A DNA stretch of 64,000 bases, taken from assembly GCF_002051585.1 (NCBI RefSeq), contig NZ_MZGX01000017.1, forward strand, positions 55,953 to 119,952, in the 5' to 3' direction. Made by a program: the position numbers and the translations under genes. This document shows positions 47,311 to 56,075 of this stretch, piece after piece (position 1 is the first letter of the stretch; each line of letters begins with the position of its first letter). The notes under the pieces were generated by a model, which saw only the letters and a list, made by a program, of their open reading frames with translations, did no database searches and had not been told where the DNA came from. The stretch comes from Ruminiclostridium hungatei (GTDB lineage Bacteria > Bacillota > Clostridia > Acetivibrionales > DSM-1351).

Positions 47311-47658
47311 TCACAGCCTTCCACTCCACTCCTTTTCATTAAAGCCTGTCAATATTGTTTCTCCGTCCACCAGCAGAGGTCTTTTTACAAGCATTCCATC
47401 GGTACTCAGCAGCTTAAGCTGCTCCTCTTCGCTCATGGACTCCAGTTTGTTCTTAAGGTCCATGGATTTATATAATACTCCGCTGGTATTGAAGAACTTC
47501 CGTACAGGAAGCCCGCCTTTCTCCACCCACCTTTTCAGTTCCTCATAGGTGGGGTTGTACTGCCTGATATCTCTGAAAGTGTAGGCGCACCCTTTCTCGT
47601 CCAGCCATTTTTGTGCCTTTCGGCAGGTGGTACATTTAGGATAACATATAAACAGCAT
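47311..47658 (-). CDS. Spx/ArsC-family thioredoxin-fold protein
   Basis: 115 residues; AGAGGTG before the ATG. The N-terminal YPKCTTCRKA has the redox pair C9/C12 and is followed by the family features YTFRDIRQYNPT, GLPVRKFFNTSG and KRPLLV. This is the Spx/MgsR/YffB type. The absence of an RNA polymerase-binding context or thiol partner gene leaves open whether it is a regulator or a reductase-like enzyme. Confidence 0.88.
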   Translation of the reverse strand: MLFICYPKCTTCRKAQKWLDEKGCAYTFRDIRQYNPTYEELKRWVEKGGLPVRKFFNTSGVLYKSMDLKNKLESMSEEEQLKLLSTDGMLVKRPLLVDGETILTGFNEKEWSGRL

Positions 47659-47884
47659 ACCGTTTCACCTCTTTTAACAATATTGCGTATTCGCATTTTA
47701 TATCCGTAAAAACCGCCTTCCAACGCTGTTCCTGGATTTCATCCCCGAAAGCATTTCATGGCAGCCGGATATTTTATTCCAAGATATAACACCGCCTTCA
47801 GTATGTCAAGCCTAATTCATCAGAATGCCCGAACAAGCTGCTTTATTTTTACAGGCCGAAAGGATATACTATAGTTGTGAGAAC

Positions 47885-47928
47885 GCCTTTATTTATTTCC
47901 GCTCATATAAGCTTTCATAAATAAAGGC
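47885..47928. promoter_or_regulatory. 12-bp inverted repeat upstream of the DtxR-family gene
   Basis: Perfect arms GCCTTTATTTAT (47885-47896) and ATAAATAAAGGC (47917-47928), 20 nt apart, ending 29 nt before the start codon. Could be an autoregulatory site or an mRNA hairpin. It does not resemble the GTTAG/CTAAC palindromes near 51975 and 52171. Confidence 0.4.
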
Positions 47929-47957
47929 ACTTAATTTTATAAACCCGGAGGATTATT

Positions 47958-48335
47958 TTGGAAAAGCTTACATTTACAATGGAGAACTACCTGGAAGCCA
48001 TATATGAGCTTTCAGCCCAGGGTGCAGGTGCCAGGGTTTCAGATATAGCCCTCCGTCTTGGCGTCACCAAAGCAAGCACCAACAGTGCCATGTCCACCCT
48101 TTCTGAAAAGGGGCTCATTGTCAGTGAAAAGTACAAGGAGATTTTCCTCACACCGGAGGGCCTGAAGCTGGCTGAACTGACTTCAAAAAAACATCACGTC
48201 ATCAGGCAATTTCTGACTGAGGTTTTAAAGGTAGAGCTATCGGTGGCTGAAGCCGATGCCTGCGCCATAGAACATGTTATAAGTTCTGACTCCATAGCTG
48301 CCATGCAAGTATTCATGCAGTCGGACAGGGAATGA
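47958..48335 (+). CDS. DtxR/MntR-family metal-dependent repressor
   Basis: 125 residues; TTG start 6 nt after GGAGG. The N-terminal winged helix begins TMENYLEAIYELSAQGAGARVSDIA, as in MntR/IdeR. The dimerisation/metal domain follows (about 65-125) with HHVIRQFL, EADACAIEHVIS and a final short helix. No C-terminal SH3/FeoA domain. It ends immediately before the stop codon of the convergent ABC transporter gene. Two DtxR-like palindromes upstream of the ABC and AraC genes make it the likely local regulator, probably iron-responsive. Confidence 0.9.
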   Translation: MEKLTFTMENYLEAIYELSAQGAGARVSDIALRLGVTKASTNSAMSTLSEKGLIVSEKYKEIFLTPEGLKLAELTSKKHHVIRQFLTEVLKVELSVAEADACAIEHVISSDSIAAMQVFMQSDRE

Positions 48336-50087
48336 TTATACACTCCAGCCCAGGCTATCCTGCTGTATGGTATAAAGCCTCTCATACAAGCCTTTTTTGC
48401 GCATAAGCTCCTCATGGGTGCCCTCTTCCACTGCCCTGCCCTTATCCATGACGATTATCTTTCCAGCACCTGCAATGGTTCTTAGCCTGTGGGCGATTAC
48501 AATAACTGTTTTACCTTCTATCAGTCTGGAAATCGCCTGCTGGATCAGCACTTCGTTTTCAGGGTCCAGAGAGGCCGTCGCTTCATCCAGCAGAACAATG
48601 GGCGCATTTTTCAGCAGAGCCCGGGCAATGGAAATTCTTTGCCTTTCGCCTCCCGAAAGGGTACTGCCGTTTTCCCCCAGCAAGGTTTCATAGCCCTCCG
48701 GCATGCTCAGGGCAAATTCATCACAGCAGGCCGCCCTGGCTGCTGCCAGCACCTGTTCCCGTGTGGCGTCCATGTTCCCGATTCTTATATTGTTGTAAAC
48801 GGTATCATTAAACAGCACCACATCCTGAAATACAAAGGATATATAGCTCATCAGATGCTCGGGCTCCAATGTCTTGACATCAATACCGCCGATTTTAACA
48901 GTTCCCTTGTTTACATCCCAGAATCTTGCAATCAGCTTTGACAAGGTGCTCTTCCCGCTTCCCGAGGGTCCTACCAGGGCAGTAATGGAGTTTGGGGGTA
49001 TTGACAGGTTCAAATCCCTGATAACGGTTTCCTCCTTGGAAAGCTTCCCGGTATAGCTGAAGGAGACATTTTGAAGGGTTATATTGAAATCACGTATTTT
49101 CCTTTCACTGTTCCCTTCCATTACAGGAGTTGAAACAAGCGTTCTCATGCGTGCGGTGGCAACCTGCATATATAGAAGCTCGGGCAGCAGCGTCAGTTCC
49201 GTAAGTACAGGCCCGTAAATCCTCACCACTATGAGAAAAAACATCAGCAGCGGTATAAGTCGGATTTCCCCTGCCGTCAGCAGGTAGGTTCCCACGAAGA
49301 CAGTAAGCCCTATGCCGGACTGTACAACTATTTGAGCCCCGGTTACCAGTACTCCTCCCACGAACTCCAGCTTCATGGACATATTCTTCATATGCTTTAT
49401 GGCATTGTCCAGGGTAGAAAATTTTGCTCCCGCAAGTCCGCAGGACTTGATAACCTTGATTCCCTCCAGATATTCCTGCACCTGGTCGGAAGCCTCGAGC
49501 TTGGAGTCCACATGCTTTTCACTGAGGCGGTCTGTTATTTTTCTGCTTATGACAATTATGAGAAAGGCCAGAGGCACAGTACAAAACACAGTCAGTGCCA
49601 ATCTCCAATCAAAAATAGCCAGGGCCAGGCATATGACCGCTATGGAGATACCGTTGGCCAGAAGCTGGGGAATTATATGGCTCAGCACATGCTCTTCTGT
49701 TGCACAGTCTCCCATGATATTCGTGGTCAGCTCCGAAAGGTTTCTGGAATTGAAAAAGCTCATGGGCAGCTTCCTTATATGCTCTGCCACACGTATCCGG
49801 TTTGCCTCCGATTCCATATAGGAGGCTACATAGGTTTTTTTGTAATCATTCTTGTTAGCCAGAAATACCAGAAGCGCGGCTACAAGCCCCAATCCGAAAT
49901 ATATCCACATTCTGGCCCAGGAGAGTTCCTCTCCCATCAGGGGCTTCAGCAATTCTGCAAAAATTTGTATGGTTATGCCAAAAGGAAGCATCAAGGATAG
50001 ATTTGTAATTGTGCATGCAGCAATGGCCTTTTTCAAATCTGAATACCCCTTATCCGATAACAGCAGCTTTTCCTTCAATTTGAACAT
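48336..50087 (-). CDS. Half-size ABC transporter (permease-ATPase), second of a pair
   Basis: 583 residues from ATG 50087 (AGGAG 10 nt upstream; a GTG 6 nt before the ATG is also possible). N-terminal six-helix ABC exporter-type membrane domain (about 20-310) and C-terminal ATPase with Walker A GPSGSGKST, Q-loop, signature LSGGERQRIS and Walker B IVLLDEATASLD. It overlaps the upstream ABC gene by about 38 nt, indicating a heterodimer. With the AraC regulator and DtxR boxes the pair resembles siderophore or heme-related IrtAB/YbtPQ transporters (inference). Confidence 0.92.
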   Translation of the reverse strand: MFKLKEKLLLSDKGYSDLKKAIAACTITNLSLMLPFGITIQIFAELLKPLMGEELSWARMWIYFGLGLVAALLVFLANKNDYKKTYVASYMESEANRIRVAEHIRKLPMSFFNSRNLSELTTNIMGDCATEEHVLSHIIPQLLANGISIAVICLALAIFDWRLALTVFCTVPLAFLIIVISRKITDRLSEKHVDSKLEASDQVQEYLEGIKVIKSCGLAGAKFSTLDNAIKHMKNMSMKLEFVGGVLVTGAQIVVQSGIGLTVFVGTYLLTAGEIRLIPLLMFFLIVVRIYGPVLTELTLLPELLYMQVATARMRTLVSTPVMEGNSERKIRDFNITLQNVSFSYTGKLSKEETVIRDLNLSIPPNSITALVGPSGSGKSTLSKLIARFWDVNKGTVKIGGIDVKTLEPEHLMSYISFVFQDVVLFNDTVYNNIRIGNMDATREQVLAAARAACCDEFALSMPEGYETLLGENGSTLSGGERQRISIARALLKNAPIVLLDEATASLDPENEVLIQQAISRLIEGKTVIVIAHRLRTIAGAGKIIVMDKGRAVEEGTHEELMRKKGLYERLYTIQQDSLGWSV

Positions 50088-51909
50088 TTGCACCCAGCTC
50101 CTTTCCACTTTGGATTTTCCATTCTACTGCTTTTGTGTACATATCCCACATGACCTTGTATTTTCCATTTCCCTGGATAAGTTCTTCATGGGTTCCCTGC
50201 TCCACCATCCGGCCCTTATCCATAACAATGATTTTGTTGGCACTCCTGATGGTGGACAGCCGGTGGGCAATAATAATTACTGTTTTATTCCGCATCAGTT
50301 TTTCGAAGGCCTTCTGTATCAGATATTCGTTCTCCGGGTCAGCAAAGGCCGTCGCCTCATCCAGCACTATGACAGGAGAGTCTTTTACAATGGCTCTGGC
50401 TATTGCAAGCCGCTGCCGTTCACCTCCCGAGAGATGCACTCCCCTTGTTCCGATTACCGTGTCATAGCCTTTGGACAGCTTCTCCACAAACTCATGGCAC
50501 TGCGCGGCTTTGGCCGCCTCAATCACCTGTTCGTCAGAGGCCGTTTGATTTCCAATCCTGATATTGTCCATAATGCTCTGCTTGAATAGAAATACATCCT
50601 GAAATACAAAGCTGACCTTTTCCATGAGATTATCCAGCTTCATATCCCTGATATCCACTCCGCCTATTTGAATACTGCCCTCCGCCACATCAAAGAATCT
50701 GGGGATCAAATGGGCAATGGTACTTTTTCCGCTTCCCGAAGGCCCCACAATGGCAGTGACCTCTCCCTGCCCCGCCAGGAAGGATACATCTGTGAGAGCC
50801 GCATTTTCCTTTGCTTCAGCATAGGTGAAGGACACTCCCTTGAACTCTACGGTACAGCCGTCCGGCATTCTGGGATCCGCTGTTTCGGCAAGGGCTTTCC
50901 TTTGAAGCACCTGATCCATACGTTCCACACCCCCGGTAATCTGCATGCCGTTACTGGTAACATACATGATTTTCAGCATAACTGAGGAAATAGAGGGCAC
51001 AAACAGAAGATAGAAGATGAAGGTCATGGCATAGGCGGCATAATCGGTTGTGTTCATTCCTATCAGTATGCCTACCGGCAGCAGGAACAGGTATATATTG
51101 TTGATGACTGTTGAGAAACCCGACATGTGGTTTTCCCAGCTCAGGGTATATGGAATGACAAATCCGGTATACGCCTTGATTGTATCATGGAGCCTGCGGA
51201 AGGAATATACCGTCTGTTTGAAGGCCTTAACCACGGAAATACCCCTTATATACTCTACGGAGGCGTTGTTCATATCCTCAAGTGCTGATTGGTATTTATT
51301 CACCATTGCCTTTGAGCCTTCATTTCCATAGGCTGAAAATTGCAGAACAAAGGCTATAACTACTCCGGCCAGCGCGGCCAATCCAAACCTCCAGTCATAA
51401 GCCAGCAAAATTCCAAGCATAACCAGCGGTGCCACAAGGGACGCCACAATGTCAGGAAGCTGGTGAGCTATAAAGCCCTCAATCTTTTCAATATTTTCAT
51501 CCATAACCTTACGCAGCTTTCCGCTCCCGAAGTTTAAATGAAAGCCCAGGGGAAGCCCCGCTATATGAGAAGCAAAATCCACCTTCAGGCGGTAAAGAGT
51601 TCCGAATGCCGCCAGATGCGAGCACATCAAAGCTGCAAAATATAGCAGTACATTTCCCAAAACACCTCCAAAGGCAATCCACCCGAAGGTTATGGTCTTC
51701 TGTACATTGAGACTTGTGAAATCCGGATATCCATTCATTATCTCGCCAATGATATAATAAATGGATATAAAGGGAACAAAGGAAGCAACCGCTGCCATTG
51801 CAGACAGAACAGCCGAGCAAATAACAAGGGGCTTCTTTGTTGCTGCCAGCTCCATAAGCCTTGCCATCCCATTTTTGGGCTTATGGGCTTTAGATTTTTC
51901 TTTTTTCAT
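50050..51909 (-). CDS. Half-size ABC transporter (permease-ATPase), first of a pair
   Basis: 619 residues. Membrane domain (about 25-330) then ATPase domain with Walker A GPSGSGKSTIAHL, signature LSGGERQRLAIA and Walker B PVIVLDEATAFADPEN. The D-loop reads TAFADPE rather than the more common TASLDPE, a feature frequent in AraC-linked iron transporter pairs. ATG at 51909. A GTTAG..CTAAC palindrome lies about 65-80 nt upstream, where it would cover the promoter. Confidence 0.92.
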   Translation of the reverse strand: MKKEKSKAHKPKNGMARLMELAATKKPLVICSAVLSAMAAVASFVPFISIYYIIGEIMNGYPDFTSLNVQKTITFGWIAFGGVLGNVLLYFAALMCSHLAAFGTLYRLKVDFASHIAGLPLGFHLNFGSGKLRKVMDENIEKIEGFIAHQLPDIVASLVAPLVMLGILLAYDWRFGLAALAGVVIAFVLQFSAYGNEGSKAMVNKYQSALEDMNNASVEYIRGISVVKAFKQTVYSFRRLHDTIKAYTGFVIPYTLSWENHMSGFSTVINNIYLFLLPVGILIGMNTTDYAAYAMTFIFYLLFVPSISSVMLKIMYVTSNGMQITGGVERMDQVLQRKALAETADPRMPDGCTVEFKGVSFTYAEAKENAALTDVSFLAGQGEVTAIVGPSGSGKSTIAHLIPRFFDVAEGSIQIGGVDIRDMKLDNLMEKVSFVFQDVFLFKQSIMDNIRIGNQTASDEQVIEAAKAAQCHEFVEKLSKGYDTVIGTRGVHLSGGERQRLAIARAIVKDSPVIVLDEATAFADPENEYLIQKAFEKLMRNKTVIIIAHRLSTIRSANKIIVMDKGRMVEQGTHEELIQGNGKYKVMWDMYTKAVEWKIQSGKELGANVQIEGKAAVIG

Positions 51910-51973
51910 CCTTATATTACCTCTTTTCTTTATATATTTTTATATACCTGAAAATATTGACATTCACGCAAAC

Positions 51974-51993
51974 TGTTAGAATAACCTAACTTT
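51974..51993. promoter_or_regulatory. DtxR-like palindromic operator upstream of the ABC pair
   Basis: GTTAGAATAACCTAAC at 51975-51990: half sites GTTAG and CTAAC six bases apart. Its reverse complement matches the second box (52171-52186) at 15 of 16 positions. Confidence 0.7.
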
Positions 51994-52166
51994 CAAGTAA
52001 AAAAATTTGCCTTCCTGCCAGGTACCTTTATATATGCTGCCAGTGCTATATTATACCAGTTATGGACTGCTCCTTCCGCTCCATTCAGCCGTCCTCTGCT
52101 CCATTCGGACATTTTTTTAAGCTTAAAAGGCTCTTTACTTTTCTTCTGAAAAAACATATTATATTA

Positions 52167-52190
52167 ATAAGTTAGGATATTCTAACTTAT
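52167..52190. promoter_or_regulatory. DtxR-like palindromic operator upstream of the AraC gene
   Basis: GTTAGGATATTCTAAC at 52171-52186 within a longer palindrome (ATAA before, TTAT after), with the same half sites and spacing as the first box. About 130 nt before the AraC start. Confidence 0.7.
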
Positions 52191-52204
52191 GTGAGAATAT
52201 ATTT

Positions 52205-52302
52205 TACCAAGGCCATTTACGGTTCAAAGCCAAACGCAGTTTGGGTTTGAATCAGCTTTGAATTCAGGAGGCTTTCAGCTCATAGTAATTGACTTTGTAA
52301 TA
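52205..52302. repeat. Diverged, inverted copy of the CAAAGTCAATTAC-type repeat
   Basis: Ends ACCAAGGCCATTTACGG and GTAATTGACTTTGTAAT; the interior has GGTTCAAAGCC and CCTGAATTC-like blocks matching copy 1 in the opposite orientation. It lies between the second DtxR box and the AraC ribosome binding site, so it is transcribed as the AraC leader. Confidence 0.45.
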
Positions 52303-52318
52303 CCGGAGGGGAAAAATA

Positions 52319-53305
52319 ATGCAAGCATCGGAATATGAGAGAAACTTATACGGTCAGGATATTGCTGTTATACAGCGCACCAATGACTGTACGGTTTACA
52401 GAGCGGAAACCGCCAATGGCCGGGGAGTCATGACCAGCTACCGGGTATTTCCCGGAGTTGATTTGATATACAATGATTTTCACACCTTTAGCTACCATCA
52501 GGACATTCATATTCAAGAGGAAATTATGGAAATAAACCATTGCAGGGAAGGCAGGTTTGAATGTGAATTTGAGCGAGGTACATACGGCTATTTGGAAGAA
52601 GGCGACCTTGCGGTGAATATGTGCCATAACAGGATAACTGCTTCAAGCTTCCCCCTGGAGCATTATCATGGGGTGGCAGTAATTATCAGCCTTGACAAGG
52701 CTTCAACCTTTTTATCCTCTGTTTTCGAGGACATCTCAATCGACCTCTATTCCCTGCGTGACAGGCTTTGCCCCAATAACCGCTGTTTTATCATGAGGGC
52801 GAAAGCAGAAATCCGGCACATTTTTTCCGAGCTCTACACCATTCCCCAGGAGGTACAAAAAGGATATTTCAAGCTTAAGGTGCTGGAACTGCTTTTATTC
52901 CTGAGTATTACGGAATTGTCCGAGCAAAAGGAGCCCAGACAATACTTTCCAAAAAAGCAGGTGGAGATTGTCAAACAAATCAAAAAACATATGACCGACA
53001 ATCTGGAAAAGCGGTTTTCACTTGAGGAATTGTCTGAGAATTTCCACATTGGCCTTACCTCCATGAAGCTTTGTTTTAAGGGAGTGTACGGAATGCCTAT
53101 TTTCACCTGCATAAAATCCCACCGCATCCAGGCGGCAGCCTATATGCTGCGCCATAGCAGCGACAGCATTGCCACCATTGCCGGAAAGGTGGGCTATGAA
53201 AATGCCAGCAAATTTGCCGCTGCCTTTAAAGACATACTGGGGGTTTCGCCCATAGAATACCGCAAAAATACAGCCCCCGAATATCACGGGCAAAATCGTG
53301 CATAA
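52319..53305 (+). CDS. AraC-family transcriptional regulator
   Basis: 328 residues; GGAGGGG before the ATG. The C-terminal 100 residues hold the double helix-turn-helix (SLEELSENFHIGLTSMKLCFKG, and IATIAGKVGYENASKFAAAFKDILG with a typical end GVSPIEYRK). The N-terminal 200 residues are the ligand-sensing type found in PchR/YbtA-like regulators of siderophore transport, with the HYHGVAVIISLDK segment. Placed divergently from the ABC pair, it is probably their activator. Confidence 0.9.
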   Translation: MQASEYERNLYGQDIAVIQRTNDCTVYRAETANGRGVMTSYRVFPGVDLIYNDFHTFSYHQDIHIQEEIMEINHCREGRFECEFERGTYGYLEEGDLAVNMCHNRITASSFPLEHYHGVAVIISLDKASTFLSSVFEDISIDLYSLRDRLCPNNRCFIMRAKAEIRHIFSELYTIPQEVQKGYFKLKVLELLLFLSITELSEQKEPRQYFPKKQVEIVKQIKKHMTDNLEKRFSLEELSENFHIGLTSMKLCFKGVYGMPIFTCIKSHRIQAAAYMLRHSSDSIATIAGKVGYENASKFAAAFKDILGVSPIEYRKNTAPEYHGQNRA

Positions 53306-53342
53306 GCTGCCAAAAGGAATTCCCCTTTAGATACCCTGATGC

Positions 53343-53371
53343 TTGACCCGCTTTATGAAATGTGTTAAATT
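53343..53371 (+). promoter_or_regulatory. Sigma-A-like promoter for the DUF2798 leader
   Basis: TTGACC (53343-53348), 17 nt, TAAATT (53366-53371), shortly after the AraC stop codon. A transcript from about 53378 would pass through the structured element at 53404-53467. Confidence 0.6.
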
Positions 53372-53403
53372 ATATCCAATTGAATATTTATTTCTGGCGA
53401 AAC

Positions 53404-53467
53404 GACACATGTGGTGCTTTGCACGTAAATCTGATTACGGTACAAGGTGCATGCTGTGTCTTTTTTT
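53404..53467 (+). ncRNA. Structured leader ending in a terminator, upstream of DUF2798 gene
   Basis: GACACA (53404-53409) pairs with TGTGTC (53455-53460), enclosing two smaller hairpins (GTG..CAC at 53415-53424 and CGTAA..TTACG at 53424-53439), then seven T. The alternative pairing CATG 53408-53411 with CATG 53450-53453 competes with the outer stem. It is not a simple terminator of araC, because a promoter lies in front and the DUF2798 gene starts 43 nt after it. Possibly an attenuator or riboswitch of unknown class. Confidence 0.5.
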
Positions 53468-53510
53468 GTTGTCTGGAAAAGAATAGCAATATTAAAAAGA
53501 AAGGATGGGA

Positions 53511-54023
53511 ATGTTAATGCCCACAACAAATTTTCAAAAGTTGGTTTATACTTTAATGACCGTAACTATTACGGTGCATCTGTTTGTGTTTTACAATCTT
53601 GCAATTGAAATGGGGGGAATGTCAAACCTGGTCTTTGCAGCTTCCCGAAAGGTAATTGCAATTGAGTTTGTATTCGCCTTTTTGCTGCAATTTTTCATTG
53701 CCGGTCCCCTGTCTTTGAAAATTGCCTTCAGCATTGTAAATCCCAGGGAGGATAAGCCTTATGTGGTTACAACCGCCAGCATATGCTCTACAGTCATTCT
53801 TATGTGTCCCATGATGAGCTTTGTGGCTACAATTTTATACAACGGGATTACCTGGGAGTTTTTGGCACAGTGGATGCAGAAGATGGTTTTTAATTTTCCG
53901 TTTGCATTTTTTTCTCAGTTGTTTTTCATACAGCCCTTTGTGAGATACGCATTTGGTGCAATTTTTAAAAAACAGCTTCAAAAATCAACCCTGCCGATAC
54001 ATTGTGAATCCCGGGCCGAGTAA
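53511..54023 (+). CDS. DUF2798-domain membrane protein
   Basis: 170 residues from ATG 53511 (AAAGG 6 nt upstream; the ATG at 53505 is too close to it and the one at 53517 is a further option). Four hydrophobic segments in two DUF2798 repeats, each with a pattern like FQKLVYTLMTVTITVHLFVFYN and a later FFIAGPLSLK / FFIQPFVRYA. Function unknown, but such genes often accompany AraC-ABC iron clusters. A small integral membrane role in this cluster is inferred. Confidence 0.85.
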   Translation: MLMPTTNFQKLVYTLMTVTITVHLFVFYNLAIEMGGMSNLVFAASRKVIAIEFVFAFLLQFFIAGPLSLKIAFSIVNPREDKPYVVTTASICSTVILMCPMMSFVATILYNGITWEFLAQWMQKMVFNFPFAFFSQLFFIQPFVRYAFGAIFKKQLQKSTLPIHCESRAE

Positions 54024-54049
54024 CAAACGCCGCAGGATAGTCAGGCAGC

Positions 54050-54481
54050 TTAGGATCTTTTTATGCCGTATGTGAACCTCCATACGGCTTTATTGCCTGA
54101 ATATCGGCCCCTGTTTTCAGTGACTGTTACCAGAGAGGTATATGTATTGTTTTTGTTGACTTTCAATTTACCCACCGAAACAGTCAAGGTCTTTGAACCT
54201 GTGTCAGGAATACTGTCAATCTCTTCAACAGTTGACACGATTGTAATTTTACCTGTTGAAGTTGTGTTTATAACGGTTGAATCTCCTTCCTGCAAGTTCT
54301 TCTTATTTACCTTGCACTCAAAGACCCACTCATTTCCCACATGGTTATTTTCTACAAGGTCAATTGATTGAAGCTTGACAGTAATCTTGACCTTTGAAGT
54401 ACCTGCGGCACTGGAGGGTAATATGTTAAGGGTAACCAGCATGCATAAAATCAGGAAAACGCTAATTATTCTTTTGTTCAT
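54050..54481 (-). CDS. Small secreted protein of unknown function
   Basis: 143 residues; GAGGT before the ATG and a good promoter upstream. Signal peptide 1-26 (ending PSSAAG). The mature 117 residues look all-beta with alternating hydrophobic strands (VKITVKLQSIDLV, TLTVSVGKLKV, YTSLVTVTENRG), like a small immunoglobulin-like or DUF-type extracellular domain. No catalytic motif or cysteines suggesting a disulfide fold beyond C51. Family not recognised. Confidence 0.75.
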   Translation of the reverse strand: MNKRIISVFLILCMLVTLNILPSSAAGTSKVKITVKLQSIDLVENNHVGNEWVFECKVNKKNLQEGDSTVINTTSTGKITIVSTVEEIDSIPDTGSKTLTVSVGKLKVNKNNTYTSLVTVTENRGRYSGNKAVWRFTYGIKRS

Positions 54482-54513
54482 ATGTCTACCTCAAAATGTT
54501 ATATTTTTCCTTT

Positions 54514-54542
54514 ATTGTAGCATACTTACCATAACAATACAA
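54514..54542 (-). promoter_or_regulatory. Sigma-A-like promoter of the 54050-54481 gene
   Basis: Minus strand TTGTAT (54537-54542), 17 nt, TACAAT (54514-54519); start codon about 33 nt downstream. Confidence 0.6.
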
Positions 54543-54701
54543 GAAACCATTTAATTCGGATTGCCGGAATCAAACTGCCCCGATTTTCATACTCAAAGGT
54601 ATACAGGTAATGCCGTTCATGGTTGTCTGTTGGCCAACCGCGCTGAATTCCAGCCTTTTTTAAATATCAACCTGCTTCAATTTTTCCCAGGTCTCATAGG
54701 A

Positions 54702-54742
54702 TTTTAAAAAACGGTACATAGCAGAATCTACCATGTACCGTT
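54702..54742 (-). terminator. Terminator of the 54814-55803 acetyltransferase gene
   Basis: AACGGTACAT (54710-54719) pairs with ATGTACCGTT (54733-54742); on the minus strand the stem is followed by a run of T's (54704-54709 read as A on plus). About 70 nt after the stop codon. The rest of 54482-54813 appears empty apart from the promoter above. Confidence 0.8.
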
Positions 54743-54813
54743 AATTATATATTATCAAGTAATAATAACCAAATGCTGCCTTATAAAGTCAATGTCTCAA
54801 ATTTTTTCATATT

Positions 54814-55803
54814 CTATTTATCCCTCCCGTCATCTATGTCAAACATTGCAGGAAAAGCAATAATGCCGGGCTTTATAAGCCCTTTTTCAACTTTTTCGCA
54901 GTAGTCCTCCACAGGGCCGGCATGCTGGAGAACCTTCATCATAAAGGCTTTGTGTGCAATTCGTCCCTCTGTTATTCTATAATTGCCTGAATTTACAAGC
55001 ATAGCATTTATTTTTTCGGCAGGCAGTAAAATACTCATTTCTCCTTGTGCCTTGCCATAGCTTTTCCAGACAAGATAGGCTAATATATCCGGAACATCCT
55101 CACTTTTTGCCACCAGCTCCTTTATATTCAGTCTTTTTAAAGAGGCGTACCTGACATACCCCAGAATCCTGTTATTTTTGCTGACAACCGAACACCTGCA
55201 GTGCATTCCCTGGTTACTCCATTCGCTGATATTCTCCCCGGGCATAAGTGCAATAGCCTCAGTTGCATGCTGACTTTTCCATAATTCCGGTATCCACTTG
55301 ATGTCCTCCTCTTTAACCGGCCTGTCATTAAAACCTTCATGGTCAAAGTCTTCCCGGCATATATTCACATTTGCTCCTGTTTCTGAAAACATAGCTGTTT
55401 TATAACCAAACCTGGGATAGTAGCCCTCATGTCCGCAGAGCAAGGAAAATACAAAGCCTTTTTCCTTTGCCTTTCTATGTCCTTCTTCTATCAGCCGGCT
55501 CCCTACCCCCTTATTTTGAAATTCAGGCTTCACGGCTGCGGGAGCCAATATTACCCCCATCTGCTCCCTGCCCAGTACAATAAATCTGAAAGGTGAAAAA
55601 AGCACATGGCCTATAACTTTGCCTTCGAATTCTGCAACCAGAGACAATTCCGGATCAAACAATGAATTGTGCCTTAGCAGGTCTACCAATACGGGCTCTG
55701 AAACATACTGGTTGTCGGGGTGCCAGCCGAGGAATGCCTCGTAATTGACATTTGCCACACTGCTATAATCCGATATTCTTTCACTTCTTATTTTAATATC
55801 CAT
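54814..55803 (-). CDS. GNAT-family acetyltransferase with extended C-terminal domain
   Basis: 329 residues; GGAGGAG before the ATG. N-terminal GNAT domain (about 1-155) with VAEFEGKVIGHVLFSP, the acetyl-CoA motif PEFQNKGVGSRLIEEG and GYYPRFGYKTA. The second half (about 165-315) lacks that motif and looks like a degenerate second GNAT fold, as in Eis-like and YhbS-like proteins. Some relatives acetylate antibiotics. The transcript leader contains a short peptide ORF and a terminator, a pattern of inducible antibiotic-resistance genes (inference). Confidence 0.82.
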   Translation of the reverse strand: MDIKIRSERISDYSSVANVNYEAFLGWHPDNQYVSEPVLVDLLRHNSLFDPELSLVAEFEGKVIGHVLFSPFRFIVLGREQMGVILAPAAVKPEFQNKGVGSRLIEEGHRKAKEKGFVFSLLCGHEGYYPRFGYKTAMFSETGANVNICREDFDHEGFNDRPVKEEDIKWIPELWKSQHATEAIALMPGENISEWSNQGMHCRCSVVSKNNRILGYVRYASLKRLNIKELVAKSEDVPDILAYLVWKSYGKAQGEMSILLPAEKINAMLVNSGNYRITEGRIAHKAFMMKVLQHAGPVEDYCEKVEKGLIKPGIIAFPAMFDIDDGRDK

Positions 55804-55943
55804 TCCCTGTCTCCTCCTTTTGTGGACTTCCTATCCATATTCATATCAGCCATCAATTCCAGGCTTCTTCTTTCATCTGAAAAAGGCTTGGAAACCCTCG
55901 CAGATAACAGCCACCTGCAGGGTTCCTAGCATAAAAAGGTAAT

Positions 55944-55970
55944 AAAAAAACACGCTGCCAGGCTGCGTGT
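55944..55970 (-). terminator. Leader terminator in front of the acetyltransferase gene
   Basis: ACACGC (minus, 55970-55965) pairs with GCGTGT (55955-55950), then seven T (55950-55944). It precedes the acetyltransferase start by about 145 nt, so it ends the leader, not the gene. An identical ACACGC at 56057-56052 could pair with the 3' arm instead and prevent termination. Confidence 0.7.
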
Positions 55971-56075
55971 CAAAAATTCCACTATACACGATTCAGGTTG
56001 CTCAAAAGAAGCTGCACAGGCAACACAAACAATGCCTGCTTTATGGCATTTGCGTGTACCTTTGCCGGTATTCAG

